A DNA stretch of 64,000 nucleotides, from assembly GCA_911728455.2 (NCBI GenBank), contig OU452221.1:4058290-4122289 (forward strand), read 5' to 3'. Source of the DNA: Marthasterias glacialis (Eukaryota > Echinodermata > Asteroidea > Forcipulatida > Asteriidae). The position numbers and the translations under genes are program-made. A model generated the notes under the pieces. The model was not told the DNA's origin, ran no database searches, and was given only the letters and a program-made list of their open reading frames with translations. Each line of letters opens with the position of its first letter. The stretch's first letter is position 1. This document shows, one piece after another, positions 42,701 to 54,700 of the stretch.

Positions 42701-45700
42701 GGATGAAATAAATCATCTTTTAAAAAGCATTTATCAGTCAAATCATCTGCAATTTTCCCTCGGAACAGACGAGACGTTTTATTTAAATTTCTCCACTTCA
42801 GTACCCATAAGGTCTTTAACCAAGTAAGTGCCAGGGTTCTTGAAAATTGTCCATGCCACCAGACGGGATTAATTTCTCGGAGTGGCCGGAATAATTTTTC
42901 TTTGAGAATAACATTTACACAAAGAAACTAAAGAGAACAAAGGTTCTCATTGAAGCACCGGGAGTTATTGTTTCTCTTTCGAGAAAATACAAGATTCATT
43001 CAGTCCGGTTGAGGTTGTCAGTTTGGAGCAATTTTTTTTTGAGTAGTTTTTTTCGTTACCCCGTTTTCAAAATTTGAATTTTGTAAGGCAATTGCACAGG
43101 TAGCAACAAACACATGAGCGGGCACTCGGACCCTAAATACGCCAGATAATGTTCAATGTTAAAAAATCGTTGTTGGGTCCAGTAACTCGGGCTAAGACCA
43201 CTAACACAGCAGGTAACCGACAACCCCTCTGTATTTCAACCCAATCCCTGTCCAGATCAACCCCTCCTATTGTCACAACACACTAGCCACTTTAAACCCC
43301 CACTATCTAAACCCTTCATCCCGCTCCAAGCCAAACCGCTCCAAGCCCGATCTTCAGATCAGGCATCTTGGCTTGGAATATATATGGTTTTCCAGTAACA
43401 CCATGTGATAATATCTACTTTGCTGTGTAGAGTTGTTCAATATAAAAAAAACTTGTCCTATTTATCTACTGTCGAGGAGTAGATTGGAAATTGGGAGACT
43501 AACAAGTTCAAATAAGAACTTGTCCTGATGTTTATCTACTACCTCGGAGTTTAGTGTATTTGGCGACTTCTCGAGTTATCTTTACTGCCACAGAGTGAGA
43601 TACTTTTGGTCTCTGACACCATCTACTACCTCGGAGTCAATAGGAAAACGAGGACTTCTACTTTTTTATACTGTATTTGACGACTTCTCGAGTTATCTTC
43701 ACTGCCAAAGAGTGAGATACTTTTGGTCTCTGACACTATCTACTACCTCAGAGTCGATAGGGAAACGAGGACTTCTACTTTTTTATACTGTATTTGACAA
43801 CTTCTCGAATTATCTTCACTGCCGCAAAGTGAGATACTTTTGGTCTCAACACTTTAACAAGCGTGCTCTTGTCATGGCAGGAGACTGACTGATTGAAGCA
43901 TAACATTGAGGACCCAGTCATGGTTGGTTAAAGTTGAAGAAAAAATCCCCACTATTTCTTCTTCCTTTCTTCCATTGAGGTGAATGTTTCCCTTACAGAC
44001 TACCTACCTTGGATGTACGTCATTGCTAGGTCTGTTATCTTTGTGTTGTTGAGAGACAACTTTGTCAAACTGCAATTAATCAAAGTACAATTTCTGTAAA
44101 CCCCTGGGCCCAACTTCAAAGAATTGCTTAAGCACAAAAAAGTAGTTAAGCACAACAAAATTATGCCTACCAGAATAAGGTTACCAACCACATTAAAATG
44201 TTACATGTACCGTTTGTGACCCTTGGAATCCTTCTCATTTTTGCTTAGCAGAAAATTGTTGAGCAGCCTTTTTCGCCTGAGCAGCTCTATGAAATTGGGC
44301 CCTGTTCATATGAGACCCATCCTGGCATTTGACCATAATGTGCAACAGCCGTGAAAAGGTCAAAGAAAATAACAGATAATCAAAATTTTATTTCAATAAA
44401 TCATATATTAATATACTCTGATTGTTCATTAGCCTTTGTAATGTATTTACTTTAATTGGCTATCATTTTCCTGCTTATTTCTGGATCCACTCCCATAATT
44501 CCCAACTCTCCCTTTTTTCCTATAAATGGATCTGTTTTTATCGAAAGCTAAGGCCATCAACCCTACTAGTTTTATGAATATAAAAACGTATATGTTCTAG
44601 TCTAGTGCATAAGACTCAATTTCTGATGGCTGACCCATCGCATTGGGTAATTGACTCTCGGTCATGACACTTGTGTCTTTGAGCAAGGCACTCAACCATA
44701 ATTGCTTCTCTTAAACCAGGTGCAGATATGGGAACCCTAGAGAGGCCCAAGATTGTGTTGGATTCACCCCTCAGAGCTAATATAAGCAACCTGAGGTTGT
44801 ATATAATCCACATGGAGCGGATCAAGTTTGAGGAATGGTTTAATTATGCCTGATGAACAGGGATAATAATGTTGTGAAGCGCTTTGATCTAGCAACTGGG
44901 ATATGTGCGTTGTACAAGAATTGTGTAGTATTACTATGAAAAATGCCCCCACACAGAAATAGACCTTATGCGTATGACGTCACTATGAGCAATTAGTACA
45001 TGAAGAGGACACCCTCGCGCTGAGGTCAAAACAGCTACAACACACGTTCGATGCTGCGTTTGACCTCAAAGATGGCGACGAATGCATAAGGTCTACTACG
45101 TGGTGGCTAACATTCTGTACCAGGTGGCCGTACCTTGTCATGTCAGCAATGTGATGAATGCCTTGGTCTGTTATGTGGATGTAGTCTGTGAGATCTAACG
45201 CCACCAGCGGCATACCTTCATCAAACAGAGTTAAAAACAGAAGAGTTAGCAGGGTTGCAGTGGCGCCCCGACTGCAAAGGTCAAACTCTGAACATTTGTA
45301 GAATTGGTTTACTACTTTTGAAATCTCAAGACTAGCAACTTTTGAATTTACATCGCCACAATTTACCTGCAATTGAGCATAGTCCATTGTTTGTAGTGGT
45401 ATGCCTATCTGGCATTTGTAACTGCTTAAGCTCCAAACCTGTTATAAGAAAAGAGACAAATCATAAGTCAGCCATAAGGTCCATGATGGATTCTTTATCT
45501 ATGCGCATAAATAGACGGAAAATGCATGTCTGAGCTGTTCGCGAGTGCTTTAAAAATTGCTGTACATTTTTAAGATGGCAGAAAGACAAGTTCGCTTTCT
45601 TGACAAGAAAAGAATTATATACATTTTTTTTTTACTTATACACCGATGTGTGTTAACATGGTTAAGCGCTGTATACTCAGTACTTTCCCCGAGTCCTGTG

Positions 45701-48700
45701 AAAAAAAATTCCGCAGGCATATTCTTCGTGTGGGATTCGAACCCTAACCCCTGCGATGTCTTACCAACTAGACTACTGAGATTGCCCGCCAGTTAGAGGC
45801 AGTTCGAATCCTATTAGCAGCGGGTAACGCGACCATTTGTTTTTTTCACAGGACTTTGAAGAGTACTGAGTATACAGTGCTTAACACACATCGGTGTAAG
45901 GGCTAAAAAAACAAAACAATAATAATATTCTTTATCCCCGATGAAAACAATAACATCTCTTATAGGAAAAGAATTACAATTCATTTTTCAGAGGTGGGTA
46001 TTAGATGACGTTTCTTTCTGTGTAGGAATAATACGTAAGAAATAGGAAAATTAAAGAAAAGGATATGACTGTGGGCCGCAATGTTGACATCGGTTATGTC
46101 AATTTGTGCTTGCATAATCGGTTCCACTGAGCGTGACTGTTTGTGTAAATGCTGGCAATGGGAGGCATTTGAGACGTTAGCGGGCGCCCCAGCAACCGGC
46201 CCTTTTCTATTGCTCTCATAATAGAAAAGGACCGGTTACTGGGGCCCCCACTAACGTCTCAAAAGACTCCCATTATGTGTCTGCAAAGGGAAATGAAGCT
46301 CTGTCACTTCCGAAGCTGGGTTTCTTTGCTTATCAAATAGATGAATATAAGAGCTTTCAAATAAAACCTAATTGGGGCCACTACTGTAAATGTTTCTCAA
46401 TAAACAAAATGTTGAAGGCATCACATCATGTTGATATCACGACTGGTGTTTCAGTAGTCTTCTTTGTTTAATGCTATTTCACAATAGACCGATCAATTAA
46501 GCCCCACCTACAAACGTATTGACCAATCACAGCCCTGACAACGGCACTGAAAGTCCGACAAAAGTCTGACATGTTAAAATCCCATTAGAAAAGTAAACAA
46601 ACCGCCGCCATTGTTCTGACGTGTTGTGGCGTGTCGTGGCCGATTGGTTAGTGCGTCGGACTCAAGCTCCGGCGGCTGAGTCATCGGAGTGTGGGTTCGA
46701 GTCCCGGTCATGACGCTTGTGTCCTTGAGCGAGACATTTAACCATAATTGCTCCGTAAAAGTTGGGGAGGTAGAGCCTTCTGCTCTACCAGCCAGGCTTC
46801 TAATAGATGATACCTAAGCCTACATCCTTACGGACTGTAAAGGGGTTTACCCTGTTTCAGCCCCAGGAGTAGGTGGCAACGGCCCCTGGATAAAACAGTT
46901 GATTTGTGGCCCACACCTCAAGTGGCTTACTGGCCTTGTGTGTCTGGCGACTTCCATAAAAAAAAAAAGAAAAAAAAAAAGACACACAACAGCACACACA
47001 ACTGTACTAAATTTTGTTTTGTTTTAATTTTTATGCAAATCTGGTAGTGCAAATCCCACAGCAGTGGTCTCTGTACAGTCGTGTACAAGTGGTTTAACAG
47101 TGCTCCTGTCTGCATTGTTCTTTGGACTCAAGGCGCTGCTCAAAAGGCCACGAAACTAAATCCATATCGTTCAAGAAAACCATGTAAATGCGTGTATCCG
47201 TAACATGTGTGTGGTCGCAACCGAACCACCGCTGCGATCGTGGCGAGTAAGTCACACCATGTGCCGTTGCTAGGCAGTTGCTAAGGTAGGCGGGGCTTAA
47301 AAGACAGGTCTATTTCTGAGAAGTGCCTGATTTTGGTGTGGGGTGTCAGGTAGAGTGATGTCTTATGTTCTACATCAACATCACACACCTTGGAGATGGT
47401 GTAGTACCTGGTCTCCACTCATGCCTTCTAGCAGCATGACATTGACAGCTACCAGGTCAGGAAGGTTAGCTAGTTGATCTAAGGCTTCAGCTGTGATGGG
47501 ATTCCTGGCGATGTTGATGGAGCACAGAGTTGTCAGACGCCCAATTCCTTGTAGACTGGAAACCTAGTAACATCCAAAATACGGTCATAACAAAAAATCT
47601 GAATTTTGAACAAATCTATGATTGTCACACATTTTTATAATATTTTTAATAGGTTTTCCCATTCATTTTTGGCAAATGAGCGTCCAATTTAAACATAGCG
47701 TTATTCTGTTTCATGCAAAATTGAATGCTCCTTAAAACAGTCACCTAATTTCACTAAATGTGTAAGCAATTGTTCTTTTGATTTGTGCGATTCATAACGA
47801 TAACCATTCAATTTAACAATCCACTCGAACAGCATTTAAATTCGCGGCAACTTTTCGCAGAGATCTCTAGTTGCGCATACTCTGCTAAACTGAATGCCGA
47901 TTTTGCACGGCTATAAAGAACGCCTCAAGAGTTTCCCTGAATATAATGCTATAAGTTAAATTGAATGACGGTTTTAACTGGAGAGAAAAAGTCGCTTCAA
48001 TTCAAACGCATGAAAGTGAAATAGGCCGCTTCTTTTGCCAAAAATGACCGTGAAAACCAATACAAATGGCACATTTTTATTAAAACTTTTTGAAATGGTC
48101 ACAAAAATGTGACCAACACACACAACAATGGGTCACGGCAATTTTTGCATGATAAAAATATTTGTCCGCAGAAAACACAACACAAAATATATACAAGCTT
48201 TTAAAAACAAATATGGGGGGAAAAGTATAAATTGAGTCCACTTTAAAAAGAAGAATGCTTAAGGTGTATCTTAACTTTTGAAAACATTTTAATATGTATT
48301 TATAACTTTTTCTATTTTTTTTAAATTCTTTGTATCTCTGTATTTCTGTATTTTTTTAACATGTGACCCCAGGCCCCCAGGGAGAACAAATCTTATATAT
48401 TTGACGGGGCTACCCTGGCTATATAAGACGAAATAAATATATAAATAAATAAATAAATAAGTGCCTCTGTACATAACCATCATTACAAGGTGTCAACAAA
48501 AACAAAAACATGCTTACCTTCGTTTGTTCCAAGCTAAGACTCTTCAAATTTGGAAACACTGCAAGGAAAAAAACAAAACAAAACCAAAGTGTCATTATCT
48601 ATCGCATGATATATTAAAATCCTTCCCCGCTATAAGAGAAACCAACCACTATCACGGCAACTCGACACCCAAGCTGTTGGACTCTAAACATGGTATTTAT

Positions 48701-51700
48701 TTATTCAACAGGCCTTGAACTTCACTCTTGAAGGGGGCAGAGCAATTTTCCTCTGGTAAGGGGCACTTCTATGAGGAAAATGCAAAGTTGTATTGGATCT
48801 TTGCAAAGGGCACCACGGCGAAAGCACAGGGCATCAAGGCAATTGCTCTGGGTGCCGCGGTTTAAATCGAGGCCTCACCTGCTCACCGAGCAACTCACCT
48901 GCCAGTAATGGGATCACACCGTCGGTTACGTTGGTTCTACTCAGACTCAGATGGGTCAGCTGGGCCATAGAAGAGGAGGCCAAGACACTCACTCCTTTAT
49001 CACTCACAGATGTATCCTCCATGACCAGTGTCACCAGATTGGACAGATCTGAAATCAAACAATAATGATAAAAATGATAATAACAATACGCTGTTTTTTT
49101 GTACGACACACCATCACACCCGAAGGGCATCTCAAAGCGCTCATTGTTGTTTTTCTGAAAGGTATGCAGAGCTATGTTTAAATTCTATTGAAGAGGGCAC
49201 TACTTATCTCATCAGGTGAAAAAGGCACATCTACATGTACATATATGTCTTAAAACATTATTTTCTGATAGTGTAATTTTATGGGGAGGGGTACAAAGGT
49301 AAAAACGATACAGGGACACAGACACAGTTGCCTGTGTCGCATCAAGGCTTTAGGGAGCGTCTCGAAGGTCTAAACCTTAGGAACGTTCCATTTGGATCAG
49401 TAAAATATTCCAGTGGGCATACATCATGGACTGGGCCCAATTTCACGACGCCGGTTACCAAAAAGTCATGTGTTTACGACGCCCTGTAAAGCGTGTACTC
49501 CTATGGGCGTAAGGGCAGAATTCCACAGCAAGCAGAGCCATGAAATTGGGCCCTGATCTGTTGGACCTCTGAAATGTTCAACTGGAACATACAAAATGCT
49601 AATGCGCCTATTCTCTTAGGAATGTTCCTGTAGTTCGGCACACTGTGACTGTCCACCAGAACTTTTCTGACGGTCCACTGGATTTTGAACCACACCATAC
49701 TAACCTTCAAACCATTCATACCTTTTATTGATTGTAGACTCCCATCAGTGAGTTGCTTGTTGTTGCTGATGTTCAGATGTTGAAGTTTCTTCATGCCTTC
49801 ATGAAAACACAAATTGTATGGCAAATTTAATTCAATTTAATTTAATTCTCGGTGGGAGTGTGGAGTGGGAGGGGGACAGGGAGGAGAGCAATGAGCAATA
49901 TGTTCCAATTATTGGGGTGAGGGGCAGGGATGGAAGTAGGGGATGGGGTGGGGAGGGGGGCAGGGAGGAGGCAGGGAGGGGAGCTATGAATAATATGTTC
50001 CAAGTATTGGGTGAGAGGCAGGGATGGGTGTAGGAAATGGGGTGGGGAGGGGGACAGGGAGGGGGCTATGAACAATATGTTCCAAGTATTGGGGTAAGGG
50101 CAGGGACGGGGGGGGGGGGTGGCAGAGAGACAAGGATGGGGAGGAGAAAGTGGAGGGGGACAGGGAGGGGAAAGTGGAGGGGGACAGGGAGGGGAGCTAT
50201 GAACAATATGTTCTAAGTAGTGGGGTAAGGGGCAGGGGGCAGGGAAGCTGGGAACACTTTGTTCCATGTTGCTTTCCAATGACATAACTATAAAACAAGG
50301 TTTACCAAAACTGGTCTTTCCTTTGGCTGGTCTCGTTTTGGCAAATCTCGTTAAGTGGTCAGCACCGAGTTGATGTATATTGTATTGCTTTACAAATGTG
50401 TCAGTGAAGGACTTAGTATTGTTCTACTACTTGGTCTTTGTACAAAAAAGATGATTCTTCCTTGGGATAATAAAGTTTTAGAGATTCAAAGAACTGTATA
50501 ATCTGTAAAAAAGAAAAAAGGAAATGGCCAACCACACTTAACCTTTGTACAGTGTTTTTCTCAGTTTTCTATGGCACTAGGCCTGAAGAGATAATTGGTT
50601 GAGAGAAAATTGGCTGATCAGCTGAAAAGTTGCATGCCTGGGGTCTAGGAAAACGGGCCCGAGTGGGGGATTCGTACAGACGACTTTACCCACAGGGCTG
50701 ACTTACTACTGATGGAGACAAATGCTTGGTCTGTGAGGAGAGGGCATGCACATAGACTCAGTCTGTTGATGTGGACATGGAGCCTGACAGCCTGTAGTAA
50801 CTCATTGGTGGTGTACTTGTAGCAATCTAGCGTCAAGTGCTGAAGGTGACTGTATGAAACAGGAGTTGGAAAAGGGTTCAATAGTTAAGGGACCCTGTCA
50901 GAATTAGTCCAAGACAACCAGCCGGGTGAGAACAGTTCGAGACGGATTTTATCACCAACCGTTGATTGACCTTGTTTGCAATTGCATTATTGGAGAAAAC
51001 ATAGGACAATTTTTGAGTGCTTGGCATCCTCCAAAGACCATATAAATTGCAAACCCCAGAGACTTTGATCACTATCTTCTGGTAAATCAAGCAGAGGGTC
51101 TCCACAGGGTCTTATTTGTGGTTTCAAGGTCAGCTCTAGCTACACTACAAACCAACAACCTCAAAACCTTCCAGCCATCTCCACACCGCAAGTTTGTTTA
51201 TACTACAATTAATCAGTTAGTCAAATCACAGAGTGCTCAGCGGGGTTTGCGTTCCAGTCAGCAAGGAAAATGATGTCTACCATAGAAAAAGAATCCGATT
51301 ACATCGGAGGAATGTTTTCCGATTATCTGTTCTGACACAACGACAAGACCCATCCCCCCCCCCCCCCCCCCCCCCTGAAAAAATAATACAAATAAATAAA
51401 AAATCCTAGCCTGTCATAGCCGAGTGGTTCAGAGCATTGAACTCAAGTTCTGATAGCCAAGTATACAGCAATCAAGTATAAAGCATGACATGCTTTATTA
51501 GCATGCAAGTACGAAAAATCGGCCACGCTCTAGGCATGAAGGAACATTTCTGTACGCATACGCCCGCAATCCAGTAGACCACCGGAACATTCTGCTGGAC
51601 CGCAACATAATGCTAAACTGTGGAACCAATCCTACAAAAGTTATGCGAGTTAGCATTTTTGATTGCTGGAACTGTCCTTACTGGCTTTATTCAGCCACAC

Positions 51701-54700
51701 GAAGGTTTCTTGTACAAACTCTGGAATATTTTTCACAGATTTCGAGCAAGAAAAGCCTCGATCGAATAAACTAAATGCAACAATCATCGTGTACCGTACC
51801 ACCCTTTCCTATGGATGATGTCGTGTGTGTTTACATTTTATACCCAGAAGGGGTCACGTGACACGGGTCGCGCAATCGGTCTATCGAAACTGCAACATTC
51901 TTCCTTTTCCAACTTTTGAACACTCCCTTAAAACCATCCAGTGATTTGAAATTAGACCGGTAGCATTACCAACGCACCAGGGCAAGAACAAATTGAGTGT
52001 CTTGGGTCTCAGGGTGCCGGACTTCTTGAGCTCATCCACCAGTTGGCTAGCGATGTGTGGAGGTAATGCCTCCAGGGTGGAGACAGGTTGATGGGATCGC
52101 CCCTCGATGCGTTTACTGACGCAGTGGAGGCACAGGTCCTGTAAAGCTGGTAGGGATGAGGCTGGTCTGTCTGGGCTTTTGGAGGTGGAAGAGGAAGCCT
52201 GGGCCACGGCGGCAGCTGCTAGCCTCGACAATGCTGCTGCAGCTATGGTGAAAACAAAACAAAAAACTGTTGATGATATCACGTTTTTACGAAATGTGGC
52301 GTGTCAAGGCTGAGAAATCTTGCACATCATAATCTAGATCTAATCAATGACTAAGTTATAAGGGCATGGGTTCGACACTTATTTCCTTGAGCAAAGACAC
52401 TTGGCTCTAATTCCTTCAGATTTAAAGCCCTTTTTGATTTAACAAAAAAAGAAAGTTTAAATAAAGACCTTCTTGCACCGAGCCAACAATAAAGTAGGTT
52501 GTCAAAAACAATCTTTCCTTCATGCAGCGCCATAGGTTGAGCAGTCTCATCAGGCACAGTGTTCAAGTTCGGTTGTTTACAGAGTCTGGGTTCAAATCCC
52601 TGCCTGGCTGGTCTCGGATTCTTGTTTCCTTGAGTAAGACACTTTACCATATTTGCTTTGGGACGTAAAGGCGTACGTCCCATGAACTAGGATAGGTAGT
52701 GCACGTAAAAGAACCCAGAACACTTCAATGTGGAAAAGTAGGGGTTCATCTTGATGTTTCTGGTTCATGAGAGCACCCTTGTCTACAGGTTTTTTCAAGC
52801 CTGAGAGTTATAGTGTTTAAGTTCGCTTTAGATGCATCCTCGATTTCATTACCAGAAATTAATTATAATAATGAAAAGTTAGAAACAGAGTGTCCAAAAG
52901 CCATGCCGACCAATATTCTTTCATTTTTGTTTAACAACCCTGTTGTGGAGTCTGGTTTTACCTGCCCTCTGTGGGCTTGGTGCGTCTTCTGGATCGTTGT
53001 CACCACGGTCAACATTTCTGAATCCATAGTCGAAGTTGAGATTTCTCCTGCCATCTTGAAGGCGGTTCCCTCCTCCCCAATCGTGAATGCCTCGTCCTAA
53101 AATGATTTCAAACATTAGCATATTATTCCTGGCTTATTATTGTTTTTAAGTTGATTTAACCATGAGCACTGAAGGAATAAACTCAACACAATTTAAATCA
53201 TAAATGGTGATTTCACTCAGTACAAAATTACAAAGGAAAAGGAGATGGGCATGGCTTAGGGTTGGGGATAGTTCACGACATCAATCTAAGATCTCGCTAC
53301 TTGTGTTCCGTTGCTTTTTAATGCCTCAGCTACGACATATCTCACAGACATATTGTCAATCAAAGATTCTGTCTGAAATTTGCCTTCCTACTCACAAACT
53401 TCAGCCCTTCACATTCTGTCACTGCACCCAACATGTAGAATCTTCTTTTTCAGAACGCCAGACAATCTCCTTCATAAGTAATTTTTTAAACTTACTTAAA
53501 TCCTGCCTTTTTGGAGAGGTTACTGTACGGTGCTACGAGCAAGGAGCGTTGGATATATTGGATTGACGAATATAAACAGACCCGATTGCTTCGTTCTTGA
53601 AAGGGCAAGGGCATCAAGGCATTTTCTTCTTAATAAAAGGCACCCCTATGAGGAAATTGTAAATTTCTATTGGAACATTTCAAGGGCAGCATGGCAATGA
53701 ACACGGGCAACAAAGGCATTGCTTCCATTGCCTCAGTGAAGTGTATAAATGCAATGATTGGTTGCTAGATTGATATGATAGGACCAGGGGTTGGAGTCTA
53801 ATCACCTTGTACATCCTGTGGACCCCAAGGTACATGTTGAGGCGGAGCTGGGGCGCCCCATAGCATATCCTCCTCCCTTTCACCTGCCTCATCGACCCCG
53901 CCCATCTCTTCCACCACCTCAGCGATGTCTTCCTGCATTGCGGCACCCTCCACATCCATGGGTTCCTGCTCTTTCTCGCCGAGATCGTTTTCTAAGCTCA
54001 GGGCGTGGCCACTGCCCCATTGGTGGAGGGGTACCGGCGGCTGAGGAAGAAGGTGCGGTGGGAGGATGGCGTTGGCCAAGGAAGGGGGAAGCTGACCGTC
54101 AGATGGGTGAGGCGGGGTGTTCTGCTCAGGAGGCGTGACAGGTTGCACCACCGCGTCATTACCTTCTCTCTGATCTGATAAAGAAAGATTAGTTATGCCT
54201 TCAAAAGTTGACACAATTAAGTGATGAATCTGAGGTGAGGATCATCAGCAGTATGATTTCACTGGCGTACTGGGAACCAAAATACCGACGGCAATGACAA
54301 GCCCATCTTGAGAAAGAATCTCTACAGAAGATTACTTCCTTAGTCCTGACAACCCCAAATTTCCCAGAATGCATTTCATAGTTCTGCATGAACATGATGG
54401 ATTTTGTACTGTACACAAATAACCCATCCACTCCCAAGCATGAAGCCTGACAAAGCAATCTTAGAGTAGTCTGTTGATCTGGACAGCATGTACCCATAAA
54501 CCCAGAGCTGTGTATTGAGAGAGTTGCGACACGGAGGGACGAGTTTTCTTTTGGTCACGCGGTTGCTGGACACCATTTTCGGTCCAACTATAGCAAATGT
54601 GCACCCTGGGTGCTCACATGTGTTTTTTGGACCGAAAATGGCTTCTAATTGCAAAATGTCGCAACTCTCTCAAAACACAGCTCTGCTTAAACCTAGAGAA

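Noticed and set aside
43595-43888. 97-codon plus-strand ORF with an internal peptide repeat
   Set aside because: It follows the 117-bp minisatellite exactly and shows no other coding sign. Listed as a finding only for testing.
49842-50285. 147-codon proline-rich ORF on the minus strand
   Set aside because: It is the read-through of the G-rich tandem repeat; no splice or homology support.
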